The notes under the pieces: model-generated | Database searches by the model: none | What the model was told of the DNA's origin: nothing | The model's input: the letters and a program-made list of their open reading frames with translations, nothing else | Program-made: the position numbers and the translations under genes | Shown: positions 12,477-25,100 of the stretch, piece after piece | Position numbering within the stretch: position 1 is the stretch's first letter | Layout: every line of letters begins with the position of its first letter | Source of the DNA: Lantana camara | Lineage: Eukaryota; Streptophyta; Magnoliopsida; Lamiales; Verbenaceae | Length of the DNA: 64,000 bases | Direction of reading: 5' to 3' | NCBI GenBank assembly: GCA_037501455.1 | Contig: CM074863.1 | Location: forward strand, 63,345,501 to 63,409,500

Positions 12477-12511
12477 CTCTCTCCCCCTTAAGAGAATCCG
12501 TCCTCGGATTC
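12477..12511 (-). other. Polypurine tract and upstream hairpin of element C
   Basis: Minus-strand purine run AAGGGGGAGAGAG ends next to the 3' LTR. Just 5' of it is a perfect hairpin GAATCCG-AGGA-CGGATTC (12494-12511). In A1, A2, B1, B2 and D a hairpin of the same layout lies here with a different stem. Confidence 0.85.
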
Positions 12512-12720
12512 CATGTCCTGAATTCTTGGAGTTTAATTGGCTCTTACGTGTTCATCCCACGCGGGTTAGCTACTCCCCGTCAGGGATTAGTCTGAAAGAG
12601 TTCTTTAATCCTCAAAGTCCGTCAAGAGGTGAAATCACGACCCTCAACTTTCCGTAGCCTAAACACTTATAAGAAAATCTAACCTTCCACTAAAACAAGT
12701 TGGCAAGTTATCAAAATAGC

Positions 12721-12823
12721 GAGAGTACCCCGGCTCTCAACAACCAACGAGAGAACCTCGTCTCTCGAGCAAGTAACAAGAGAACCCCGTCTCCTGACAA
12801 CCCTGAGAGAATCCCCGTCTCTC
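12721..12823 (-). repeat. Hairpin minisatellite, four units, element C
   Basis: On minus, units such as GAGAGACGGGGATTCTCTC recur about every 29 bp with GTTG-rich spacers. Each can fold as GAGAG/CTCTC with a CGGGG loop. The same motif is repeated six times in element D at the equivalent position 5' of the PPT. Confidence 0.8.
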
Positions 12824-15800
12824 ACGCACACGAAATAAAAGTTCAAGCAAGCACTTAGATAAAATTTGCAAGTAACACACAAGAATCAAATAAAATTTAT
12901 CATGTATGCAGATAATCGTTCACATAACAAGTAATAATAAACAGGAATAACAAGATAATAATAATAAACACATAATAAAATAAGGGTGCACGTGGAATGC
13001 ATGATTAAGTGTACCGTTCACCGCGGATTGAAGTTCTTGTATTGTAGCAATTCGGGGAAATACTTAATTCTTTAGTTGAGGTTTCTTCTTGTCTTGTACC
13101 ACTATGGTTCGAAATTCCCATTCTTGATAGCCATTTCTGCCCTCGTGCTATTTTCTAACATAATCCCTAAATCATCATTAATCACCACATCTTCATACCC
13201 GTTTTATCCTTGGATTTGCCGGTTGAACTATTCTTAGGCCGATTCCCACATTCATTTTATGATTTTGAAATTGAAAGTAACCCTAAGTTTCTTATCATGG
13301 AGTGGTTGTATATTCAAGCTTAAAGGACTGGTTTTGTATTCCAAGTAAACCCTTATCTGAAAACCAGCGAGAACAAGTTTCACCATCTCCTCAACCTTCG
13401 TAATCAAAATAAAACATTTTTCTCGAAGCAAAGATCCTCACTTCTTATTTGAAATCCGAAAGTTGAGCTCCTATTCCCTTAGCCAATAACACGACGGATA
13501 TTTGATGTTGAAAAGGATCAAGGTCATTATCCCTTGCAAGTATCTTAGCCAACACACTTGCTTAGAAACCGAAGGAATCAGGACCTCGTGAAACGCCTTC
13601 CATTTAATCCCCGAAATTTGATGACATACCCAACACTCTGCGAAATATCTTCAAAGAAAGGATCACTCGAGCTTTCATCTCTCTGAAGTGTTCATGGTAA
13701 ACTGGTATATTTATGGAGGCGACAGCGACAACACGGTTGAAAGGCGGCGAACATTTACAGGAATCTTTAGGGTATAAACAACTTTGTAAGAAAACTCTTG
13801 TCGGAGTTAACCTACCAAAACTTGGGATTGATTCCGGATATCACCCAAACTGAATCCTTTCCTATTTACTGAGTCAATTGATATCCTGTGGCTACCAGAG
13901 AACTGCGGACGGTGTACCCACTTTCTTGAAAACGGTGATAGAACAGAGGTACTGTTGATGATGAGATTTTCTTTGTATAAGAGGGGAAGAAGATTAAATT
14001 ATTGAAACTTCTTTCACGTGGTTTTGATAAAGGGTTTCCAAGAAGAATCGGTTTACTTAAATTTCCAACTCTCCCAAATACTGTCTAGCTTCCGATTTAA
14101 ATTTATTCCCAGACCGGCTCTCCCCCTTAAGAAAATAGAAATTTTATAATTCCTCAAATTAATTCTATCCTTTCCTACTTGCAAGCTGCTCTGCTGGTTC
14201 CAATCCCGTAATCTTTTCTCATCCTACTTGCTGTCAATCACGATTTTAATTGATGGTTCTTTCTAATACTTTTTGTTAATGACATGCCCAACTTGAAGCT
14301 CACCAACTGTCACCCCTTTAATCTGATACTAAAATTTCCAACATCCTACAATCACCTAATGTTTTCTAGCGAATTGACAGTTCCAAGATCAATACCCTAA
14401 TCTGAAGCATGAAAAGTTCATTCTCCTATCCTTACTGACTCCCCAAAATACTGGTTAATTTTCGGAAGGTTGAAAGACCCACTGAACATTTATCTGCTTG
14501 AACTTATCATCCTTTCCCAGTTTCCAAAATTTTCCAATATTTATTTCATCCCCCTGCTCCTACTAATCCTGGATCAATAAATTCTCACAGTCCCAAAACA
14601 TTGCTAAATTTTCAAGCAGAATCGGATAACCCCATTACAAACATGATACCCGGTGATTCAACAATCTTTTCTTTAAATTCAAGTTGGTAAGAATAGGAGC
14701 AAGAATTGTGCAGGGCATAGGAAGAGCCTATTAACAACAAACACTAAATAATGCATGATGGTTAAAGTGTCAATGCACGTATTATCACCAATTTAAAAAT
14801 GCAATATATTAGAACAATTATATTAATTTAGAGAGATACTTAGAAGAAAAGTAATTTGAATACTTCAACTAATTTAAGCATATACTTAATGCATCAAGTA
14901 GACAATTTCAACAACATCTATACAATATTTATAAATGAGAAACAATTAATTAGTAAATGTGATGCACGTGTTTATGAATGCATTGAAGAACCTGTCACCG
15001 TAGTAGGGGAAATTTCATCCCGACACCTTTCCTTGATTGTTGTAATATACCCTTGTCTCGAATGGTCGATGAGTTCTTGGTTTCCCCATGATCTTCTAAA
15101 TTTCCAATTTCTCTGGCCTTACCTTATACCTTTCCCGGACTCAATTTTAGGTTTTCTTGAACTCAACTCCTCTTTATAGTTTCCATTTGTTGCTCCATAT
15201 CTTCCAATTCAACCATATCCTAATTGGTAATCTTTGGAGTCGCTTTCTTGTCAACTCTTCGAGAATACCTCCTTCTTGTTACAAGAATTCCCGGCCTAAG
15301 CATCGTCGATTTTCCAACCTCTCGAGTCTTGTAAATGGTTCCCACCCTTGATTCTTTTCTTCCGGATCCCAACACTTTAATCTTCAACCCCAATAGAAAG
15401 AATATTGACTCCCGAATCCTTCTATGAACTTTCTGGCACGCTTTCTTATCCGTTCCAAAGTTGGAGGGAGTTTTATAGCAAACTAGAATTGCCGAACAAA
15501 TGGCCGTGGTTTGATACCGTTTCCATAACCTGTCACTCACAACTTACTTTGAAAATAAATGCGTGTGGGTAAGACGTGCTCATGTTATATAATTATCACA
15601 TAGTTGATGCCAATAATGAGAATTTAATATAAAAAGCAACATTAGTCCATCAATGTTTAAAATAAGACACGTTGATCGCATACTTTCAGGCAATTCAAGG
15701 TAAATAAATTGGCAATTAATAACGTAAATCAATACAAGAGCACAAGTTATCAAGTATTTCAATCAATTCAAAGAGTTCAAATAGATCAGGACATTCAAAT

Positions 15801-15876
15801 AATATGCAAGACTCTCAAATTGTCAAGTAATTCCTATACCGTACGACCTAGACTCGACACGACACGACACTAGAAC

Positions 15877-15905
15877 CTCGGTTTTGCAACCGGGCTCTGA
15901 TACCA
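15877..15905 (-). other. Primer-binding site and adjoining hairpin of element C
   Basis: Minus TGGTATCAGAGC (15894-15905), complementary to the 3' end of initiator tRNA-Met, seven bases from the 5' LTR. It runs into a hairpin CCCGGTT-GCAA-AACCGAG (15877-15894), the same as in A1, A2 and D except for one mismatch. Confidence 0.9.
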
Positions 15906-15912
15906 CCTTAGA

Positions 15913-18828
15913 TGTAGCACCCCTGGACACATGGAGGTACCACACCCCCGCACTATAGGTCAATCCACATACGAAACGACCAATCCGTAGATGAACCAAC
16001 CTACAGCAAACGGGTGACAATGCAATACACGACAAGCTAGGCGGGATGACCAACATATGCAATAAAACAAAGCGGAAGCATAACTAGTTTCTATCAAATA
16101 CATCCATTTAGCATTTCATGTCATTTCTCAGTTACAAAATAAAATATACTCTGACTTCATATATCAATACATTATCATCTTCAAATAAATAATAACAACA
16201 ATTATAGTTTCATGATTAACAATAAATACTCCAATACACGAACCATGATTGACTCGACTACATGAACCGGACTCGACTCGACTCGACTCCCGCCTAGCGT
16301 GCACCTGCAATAACCTAAAAGGTGGAGGCATCAGTCTGTGAAGACCGAGTGAGGGGTTTAAATACATATTAGCGCAGATAACATGCAAGTTATACTCTCG
16401 GGTAAAGATTTATAAAAGATACATTCATAAGTTCAGGAACAAGGTACTCTTCGCCCGAGAATACAACTATCAATATTAAACACTTGTTCACTTTCAAGCA
16501 ATCAATACATGGCGAACTCCAAATGTACATGAACATGCTTGCTTGATTATTAAACAATAAGTGATCATGCAATTCAGTTGTCATGCAATCGTGCGATAGT
16601 GTACTCAATTAGCACATTCATGGAATGGAAATCATACAATCAATACATGGCTTGCTTGTAACACGATAGGGTTTGTTCTTCCTGTGGTTGGACGGACAAC
16701 CACCAGCCCGAAGACCAGCCCAGCGCCCTCACTAAGGAGGACCTGGCCAAGAGAACACAGGTACATGATAGGACTTCGTTCTTCCTGTGGTTAGACGGAC
16801 AACCACCAGCCCGAAGACCAGCCCAGCGCCCTCACTAAGGAGGACCTGGCCAAGAGAACCCATGTACAAGATAAGGCATTGTTCTTCCTGTGGTTGGACG
16901 GATAACCACCAGCCCGAAGACCTCACTAAGGAGGACCTGGCCAAGAGAACAAAGGTACACGATAGGGCTTCGTTCTTCCTGTGGTTGGACGGACAACCAC
17001 CAGCCCGAAGACCAGCCCAGCACCCTCACTAAAGAGAGCCTAGCTAGGAGAACGCACGTACTTGCTTTCATGAACATGGCATGCTTGATTCATGCACACT
17101 AACATAACCTACTTGCTTGATTCATGAACAATAACATAACTTGCAATGATAAGTGCTTTCATGAAATTATAAATATAAATACCTTTGGCCAAAAATCACG
17201 TAAAGGTTATACGGGTTCTATATAACTAGAAATTAAACCTCACCTGACGGGCGACACGACGACTCAAGGATGTGTGAACGTGCTCATGATCAACAATCTC
17301 CGCCCTGGAGAAGAACTGGACAAGAAATGGAAACATTTGTGCACTCGTGAGACAGGACTCAATAATGATGCCAAAATGTGACGCACGGCGTAATCATAAT
17401 TAATATGTTATGCAATAACACTTAAGGAATGTCAATTAAGAATATAATTATCACTAAACCAAGTTTATATACCATATAATTCACATATGGGAGCTAAGAG
17501 AGTGAAAGGAATGCAATAATAGAAATTTTGGTGAAGTTTAGCAAAAACGGACAATTTTAGAAAATGTACATGTTGAGGGAAAACTGGAATATCTTTAATT
17601 CTAGAAGTGGGAATTGAGTTTTGTTTATTGGATATGAAACTAAACACAAAGACCTTTCCAACGCTATATGACACGTTTTCTAATTCAAACCGAGGTGAAA
17701 ATGGCGTTGGTTCGAAGTTTGACAAAATGCAGTTTCTGGCAGGGGTCGCGGGCGCGACCAAAATCCTTCACAAAATGGTCGCGGCCGCGACCAAGTATTT
17801 TTCCGAATTTTTCATGAAATTTTCCAAAACTCGAAACTTGGCCAAATTGGGGTCGCGGGCGCGACCTTCAATTTCTGGAGAAAAACAGAGCAGAAAACAG
17901 GGGATCGTCTCGGCCCAAAGCAAAACCACCCAAAACACTCATTTTCACTCGTTAAAATGCAAGATTTCTGGAACTTTGCATGAATATATATTCAAAAGAT
18001 GATAATATACTACTTAAACACTCAAAACATGAATTATCATCAAGAAATCCAAGCTTCATGCCCATACTCTTAGTGATCAACCAAGCTCAAATTTCCAATA
18101 AATTCATGAGGAAATCATGCCATAATTCAACCTATGATCATATAATCATGCTTCCAACTCCAATTAATTCATCTAGTATATAATTCTCTAACCCTAGCTC
18201 AATCAAATATGATCAAGAACCATGAATCCATGCAAAGCCAACCTTGAAATGAAAGGAGTGAAGAAAATGGATGAAGATGATGATGAACTCCCAATTCTTG
18301 CAATATTTCTTGGAATTTCTTGATGCAAAGTATGAAAATCTCTTCCCTTTTCTTTCTTGAATGAACCGAGAGCAAGAAGCAATTGTGGTTGGGAGATTTT
18401 TTGGATGATATGAGAGCAAGGAAGCTTGGAGATGCAAATAACGTACCAACCCTTTTTGAAATATGTGAAATACCCATATTTGCAATTTAATCCTTCAATT
18501 GTTTAAGTTATGCAATCAAGTATGCAACGATTTGAAATATGCTCAATTAAGTCCTTGCAAGATTACGCAATTGAGTCCCTAAAGTTTAGAAAATGATCAA
18601 GTAGGGACAATTCGGTAATTATTTCACGTAGCAATTAAATTCACTTTGTCAATAATCCCCAAGTTGGCAAGTATTTCATATAATTTCACGTAATCATGTT
18701 GAAGTACAATTTATAAAATTAATATAACAAGTATAAATTGAATAAACGAAAATAATAAAATAAAGTCCTAACGCTCGAAACCCACACGTGTCGAGCGTAC
18801 CTGACTGTCTGAAAATCGGGGCGTTACA
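15913..18828 (-). repeat. 5' LTR of element C (2,916 bp)
   Basis: Minus-strand LTR from TGTAACGCCCC at 18828 to GTGCTACA at 15913. Contains four 103-bp units (16661-17060) and three GGTCGCG palindromes. High identity to the 3' LTR outside the repeats indicates a fairly recent insertion. Confidence 0.9.
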
Positions 18829-21018
18829 CTTTCCAAGCCAAAATCTCCCTGCCCGGGGAGATCCTTCCAGCCACGAAATGAGGTGGTTTCACCTCTGTTC
18901 AGCCCTGCAAACCTTCCTAAACAAATACCAACTCATCTAGGCATGTTAAGTCAAGAAGTAATGCAGCAAATCAACACAAAAACTCCATCAAACATGATTC
19001 AATCGAGCAGCAACTGACAGGAATGAAAAGGAAGCAATAAACAAGCATAACTCCTCTAAAATCTCAAGAACACTAATGGTGGATTCATGTAATCAACTCT
19101 AACACTTGAAAAAAGTCTATACAACTCAAAGTGGATGACTAAGGAATCATAATCATGCATCAAGCTCAAATAATTCACAAGGAAACATGCTAGAGAACTC
19201 AAAATCCACAAAACCCTTACTATTCATAAGGTATGTCCAAACTCATGCAATCCGAGGTTATAGCTCAATATATTACACTTAAAAGAATCGCATACTCAAG
19301 GAGGACTCAAAAATATGCTTGACTTTAAAATTTGAGAAGAAATGGAGGAGTGGATTGGCCAAAATCTTCAAAAATGCAATAGTGCCACCTTCTTTCTTGG
19401 GTTCTTTCTTGGGGATGAGTTTGGGGAACTTTTCTTCCTTCTTGGGGAGGCTTGCATGAAATGGGAGAGGGGGAGAGGGTATATGCTGAGTTAGGTACAA
19501 AGTAACCAAGGTTAAGGGGTAAGGTTGGGGTTTAGGGGTCCCACAAGTGAGACTAGTCAACAAAAGAGGCTAACTTGCAACAAAGGCTCGTTCCGGTCCA
19601 TTTTTTAGGGTCCAAATTGGCTTAGAAAAATGTGAGGGTAGGTTCCAAAGCTTTCAAATCTCGTGATGAGTCCGACGCCTCTTCCGGAATTCGAATCTGA
19701 ATTTCCTAACTCAAGATACGCCACCCGGAACCCAAGGTGCGCTAAATGCTCTTTAACCATCCTCTAGGTTCCGAAAAACAAAACGAGCACAAAGCCACAC
19801 CAAACGAAACCCAAAACACCAAACGAGCATGCTAACATGTAAATAACTCACATAGGTCACGTATATCAAGAATTCACAAAAGTCGAAATCAAAGAAGGGC
19901 ACGCAAGAAACAAAATACAAACAAAAGGGCATAAACGTTCAAAAATTCAAATAGCAATTAAACAAGTAATATCAACTAATTAAGAACATTAAAAGCAATT
20001 AAAGGCATAATTAAATAAATAATAACCCATTTAACACCCCGTAAATGCATACCTGTAGATCCGGAAGGTCGGGATGTTACACTATCTCTCCCAGGGAGGT
20101 TGTCTCCCTTGTAAGTCTCTTGGCGTGGAGTAACTAACCTTCAGCTAAACCACTACCAAGATTTGGTGGCGGTCTATGGCACCAACAATACCTTCGGCCC
20201 GATGCCTTCCAGGTATTGCTCGACACAGCTGTGCGCCGGGCCCATTTTGATAAATAATAATGATTTACTTGCTTAGTCGGGAATCAGTTCTTAGTATTAA
20301 TAGGACTGAAGTATATAATGTCCGGATAAGATCCTGATTCCGACTTAATGCTATTTTCCTCATAAAGAGGAATATCGTATTATATTAATATGTATAGATA
20401 GGAAATCAAATAATAGGTAGGTTTGGAAATCATTTTATAATTACTATTGAAAACATTTACTATTCAATTTCTTATGAATTAAACACTTTATAACATAAAA
20501 TTGATGACACACACACTATCACATGTGCACATGATTTAATTCAAGAACACTATGAATGTGTTCTTAAGCTTATGAAGATGTTCATGCTAGTTCATGGTCA
20601 CATTTAATAAATTTTGAATTCATAACATATAATTAAATTCAAATGTAGCACTCTAATCATGAAATTAAATCTAAATAAATTATTCTAACCATAAATTTAA
20701 TCAAACAAGAACATAATTATTTAAATACAAATTCATATTATATCATATCATAAATAATGCATCTAATTAAATAAAATTCCATAATGTAGGCACATTGCAC
20801 ATAAAGTTAACAATTATGCATATTTTTCATAAAAATAAATTCCTAAAGCATAATTTTAATTAAACCTAATCATGCTACTAATATTATTATATTGAAAACA
20901 TAATATAAGGCATGAAATAATAAAAGAAAAATGTACCTTAGTGAGAGAGAGGGAGAGTCACGAGAGGGAGAGAGAGATATATGGTTTTGGTGTGAGTTTT
21001 ATGTTATGAGCTCTAGGG

Positions 21019-21026
21019 TATTTATA
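21019..21026 (-). promoter_or_regulatory. TATA box of the B2 LTR
   Basis: TATAAATA on minus within ACCTATAAATACCC, as in B1 and LTR Z. A CT-rich leader follows downstream on minus, then CTAAG|GTACAT (20930-20940), a donor-like site. Confidence 0.65.
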
Positions 21027-22142
21027 GGTATGTCTTGGGGGCTTATGTTGCAATTTTGAAGACTTGATTAGGTGAGTCATGGTGGTGAATAAGCTAGGTT
21101 CATTTATTAGGGGATTAAGGTGTATACTTAGTTGTATATTTAAGATATAATTAATTTATCTAGTAATTATGACAAAATAAAAATAATTCTAAAATAGGAT
21201 GAAAATGATAATAAAATCGTAGAAGAATGTCTAGGGTTTAGTTTGAAATGAGAGAGATTTCAAAAGAAAGAGAATCGAAAGAGCTTTCTATTGGTTATAA
21301 ACACTTAACGTTTAAATGTCTACATTTAAAGCAGTAGACGCTCGGGAATTTTGAAAAATACGATAAAATTCATAAACGAAGCTAGAATGTGAATTAATTT
21401 CCGAGAAAGTGTCCATGATTCTTGAAATAATTTAAGGACCATTTTAACTGTAATATTGGATACCAAATGTTGTACGGTTTGAAAGTTAGTTTTTACGATG
21501 GAAATAGTACTTTGGAAAAAAAAATAGGAAAAATTTATAAAGTGAGTTAGGGTTTGAACTAGAGTTTGGAAAATATCTTAAAATTCATAAAACAATCCAA
21601 GGATCGTAATGGTTATAATATTGTATAGGAAAAACGTTGAAATTTGGAAATTTCTAATTTAAGCCAAAACTAGGGTTTTTTGGACGGTTTTGATTTCTAC
21701 GGAAGCTACATTAAGAATTAGGGTTTGGGAATCATACAATAATTCATAAAATTTCGCAAGGATTACATCGAACCCAATATTGGATAGGTAAAAGTGTCCC
21801 GAAAATTTCCTACAATTAAGGGTGAATAGTAACTAGGGACCTAAATGGAATTTCGACAAACAATTTTCAAAACGTATTTCGGGATGATGAAAGCTATGAT
21901 ATGAATTTGGAAAATATGAAAATCAACTTTCTAAGGTTTCTTAAGGTTTAGGTAAAGATCTAGGGTTCTGTGAATGAATAGTGGTATGGTTCTCTCAAGA
22001 AGGCATAAATCATAAATTAGAACATAAGTGCACATAATTCATGTAAAATGGAATGTGCAATGGACTAAGGCCATAAACGCTTTTCTCTTAACCCTTTACT
22101 TACCCGTGCTATCCTGATCTCAAAAATCCGGGCTGTTACAAT

Positions 22143-22176
22143 CCTCCCCCCTTAAAGAGAATCTCTCCTCAGATTC
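22143..22176 (-). other. Polypurine tract and upstream hairpin of B2
   Basis: Minus TTTAAGGGGGGAGGAT abuts the LTR start at 22140. The hairpin GAATCTG-AGGA-GAGATTC (22159-22176) has six pairs and one G-G mismatch next to the loop; B1 has the fully paired form. Confidence 0.85.
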
Positions 22177-22186
22177 TATTCCCTTT

Positions 22187-25100
22187 TTAGAATAACTCTG
22201 GGTAATGTTTCTGCATCTTTTCCTCGGTTTCCCAGGTTTGTTCTTCTATTCCATGTCCTTTCCATAATACTTTAACAAGGGGGATTTTCCGATTTCTTAG
22301 TTCTTGGAATTTCCTATCCAAGATTTCGGTTGGTTTTATTGTATAAATCAAGTCGGGCTTTAGAGGAATTTCTTCTACCGGCAAAATGCGGGATTCATCC
22401 TCAAAGTATTTACGAAGCTGAGATACATGGAATACGTTATGTATTCCAGTGAGGTTTGCTGGTAAATTTAGGCGATAGGCTACTGGTCCAACACGCTCTA
22501 TGATTTCAAAAGGTCCTATGTATTTGGGATTTAGTTTTCCACCTTTCCCAATGTACGTGAAACCTTTCCTTGGTGACACTTTTAAAAACACCTTGTCGCC
22601 TACTGTAAATTCTATATCCTTCCTTCGAGTATCGGTGTAACTCTTTTGCCTATCTTGAGCTGCTTTCATTCTTTGGCGGATAATTTCAATCTTTTCTGTA
22701 GACTCCGCTATCCATTTTCTAATGGTTTTCCTGGTATCCTCTCTTTCAGTTGCTTTAGTTTCTTCCATATCCCAGTATAACGGAGATCTACATTTCCTTC
22801 CATATAGGGCTTCATAAGGTGCTGCTTGGATCGATGCCTGATAACTATTGTTGTACGCAAATTCCACAATAGGTAAACATTCTTTCCAGTCCTCTTGAAA
22901 ATCCAAGGCACTAGCTTGCAACTTATCCTCTAGATATTTGATCGTCCTTTCTGATTGACCATCGGTCTGAGGATGTGCGGCTGAACTGAAATGTAGCTTA
23001 CTCCCCATTGTTTCTTGAAGACTTTTCCATAACTGTGAAGTGAATTTCGTATCTCTATCGGAGACTATACTAGTGGGTACACCATATAACCTTATAATCT
23101 CTTTCTGATACATCTTTGCCAGAGAACCGACCTTGTCAGTAGTCTTGACTAGTAAGAATTGTGCAGACTTAGTCAACTGATCAATGATAATCTATATACT
23201 ATCATATCCTCCTTTAACTTTTGGCAAGCCCGTGATAAAATCCATAGTGACTTGTTCCCATTTCCAAGTAGGGACTGGTAGTGGCTGTAATTTTCCTCCA
23301 GGTTTCTGGTGGTCTACTTTGACTTGCTGGCACGTCAAACACTTTTTGACATAGCTAGCAACCTCTCTTTCATTCCATTCCACCAAAAATGTGTCTTGAG
23401 ATCGTGATACATATTTGTTCATCCTGGATGTATTGTATATCGAGTCTTATGTGCCTCATCCAGAATTTCTTTTCGAATTGTAGGAGGTACACAGACTCGG
23501 CCTTTATATCTCAAGATCCCATGGTCATCTGTTGTAAATTTGGTCTCAATATCCTTTTCCTTGGAATTGAGACATTTCTTGATCCACTCATCCTGTGCTT
23601 GGGCTTCCCTAAGCCTTTCTTTTAATGGCGACGATATCACTATATTGGCCAGTCGGGATTTCGAAATGACAGTTATGGGTTTGCTTCTTCCGTCTAATGC
23701 TGATAGACTGGATTTTCGGCTTAAGGCATCTGCCACTACGTTGGCTTTTCCTGGATGGTACTGGATTTTATAGTCGTAGTCTTCGAGAAATTCCATCCAT
23801 CTTCTCTGTCTCATATTCAACTATTTTTGACTGAATAAATATCTCAAACTTTTATGGCCGGTAAAGACTTCAAAAGTTACCCCACATAGATAGTGCCTCC
23901 ACTTAGCTAAGGCGAATATAACCGCAGCTACCTCCAAATCGTGTGTGGGGTAAATCTCTTCATGGGGCTTAAGTTTCCTTGAGGCATAGGCTATAACCTT
24001 ACCATTTTACATTAGAACACACCCTAATCCTTCTTTGGATGCATCCATATAAACTACATAGCCTTCTTTTCCTTCAGGTAAGGCTAATACTGGGGCAGAC
24101 GTCAATCTTTGCTTTAATTCTTGAAAACTTCGTTTACACTTTTTTGTCCATTCGAATTTTCTTTCTTTCTTAGTTAACTGGGTAAGAGGCGCTGCTATCT
24201 TGGAGAAATCTGTTACAAACCTCATGTAATATCCGGTAAGTCCTAGAAAACTTCTTACTTCTGATCGATTCTTTGGCGTTTACCAATTCATCACAGTTTC
24301 AACCTTTGAAGGGTCTACTTCTATTCCAGAATCGGATATTATATGTTCAAGGAAGGACACTCTTTCCAACCAAAATTCACACTTGCTGAACTTCGTGTAT
24401 AACTTGTGATCTCTTAAAGCTCTTAACACTTTACGAAGGTGTTTTAACATGTTCCTCTGGGGTTCTTGAGAATACCAGAGTGTCGTCAATAAAGATGACC
24501 ACGAACTGGTCCAAATATGGTCGGAATGTTCGGTGCATTAAATCCATGAATGTAGCCGAGGCATTGGTTAACCCAAAAGGCATTACTACAAATTCTAAGT
24601 GACCGTAGCAGGTATTAAAAGCAATCTTCGGAATGTCCTCCTTTTTAATTCTTAGCTGATAATACCCTTGCCTTAAATCCAACTTGGAGTACACAGATCC
24701 TTGAAGAATATCAAACAACTCTTCAATATGGGGAAGAGGGTATTTGTTCTTGATGGTCATACGATTGAGTTCTCGATAATCGATTCACAATCGCAATGAT
24801 CCGTCTTTCTTCTTGACAAATAGCATAGGCGAGCGCTCCCCATGGGGATGTGCTTGGACGGATGTATCCTGAATCTAACAACTCATCAAGTTGTTTTCTC
24901 AATTCTTGGAGCTCGGCTGGAGCCATTCGATAAGGTGTTTTAGAGAATGGCTCAGCTCCAGGGACTAAGTCGATTACAAATTCTAGTTCCCTGTCAGGAG
25001 GTAATGAATTCAGATGCTCAGGAAAGACATCAGTGAATTCTTTTACCACCTCTACTTCTTCAATCTTGAGCTGATCCTTGGGCCTATTCAACAGTTAGGC

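Larger units (their letters stand above)
12476..15912 (-). mobile_element. Noncoding interior of element C
   Basis: About 3.4 kb between PPT and LTR. The sense (minus) strand is purine-rich, and the longest frames (about 60-110 codons) have no zinc knuckle, protease, RT or integrase motif. The 5' 120 bp (15780-15900) strongly resembles the A1 leader, including an identical 19-mer at 15804-15822. A hairpin minisatellite lies near the 3' end (12721-12823). I recognise nothing else in it. Confidence 0.75.
9307..18828 (-). mobile_element. Element C: non-autonomous LTR retrotransposon (LARD-like), complete
   Basis: Complete minus-strand element: 5' LTR 15913-18828, PBS 15894-15905, noncoding interior of about 3.4 kb, PPT 12477-12492, 3' LTR 9307-12475, duplication CTTTC on both sides. 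LTRs begin TGTAACGCCCC and end GTGCTACA on minus. No gag or pol motif is readable in any frame of the interior. The LTR architecture, PBS and leader resemble family A, so A-type proteins are the plausible trans helper (inference). Size and layout match plant large retrotransposon derivatives. Confidence 0.9.
7497..20081 (-). repeat. Solo LTR E (7497-9306 plus 18834-20081), minus, split by element C
   Basis: Left end TGTAACACCCCC (on minus this is the LTR end) and right end, read on minus, TGTAACATCCCG. Without element C and one CTTTC copy it is about 3.06 kb. Both sides carry the 5-bp duplication CTATC, and no PBS, PPT or second LTR is present, so it is a solo LTR left by LTR-LTR recombination. 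It contains the inverted pair GCTAGGCGGC (7622-7631) and GCCGCCTAGC (7911-7920), a TAGTC/GACTA hairpin (7983-7997), an acceptor-like TTGCAG|GTACC on minus (7937-7942) and a U3 block shared with D and V (19681-19755). ORFs inside have no domain. Confidence 0.9.
6731..22140 (-). repeat. 3' LTR of B2, in two pieces (6731-7496 and 20087-22140)
   Basis: Minus-strand start TGTAACAGCCCGG at 22140; minus-strand end GGGGCGCTACA at 6731. Removing the nested block 7497-20081 and one 5-bp duplication gives about 2.8 kb that lines up with the B1 LTR. Matched blocks are the TATAAATA box, donor-like site, GGGCCC module (20090-20250), AGTC/GACT hairpin (7120-7136), GATTTCAG acceptor-like site, hairpin with loop GGTATCTTGAAGC (7052-7064), and the CACTCGAG/GTGCTAGG block near the end. 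Noncoding. Confidence 0.85.

Noticed and set aside
15877..15905. tRNA gene near the PBS
   Set aside because: Only the 12-base PBS and a short hairpin are present; no acceptor stem, D arm or anticodon arm. The same holds at the other PBS sites.
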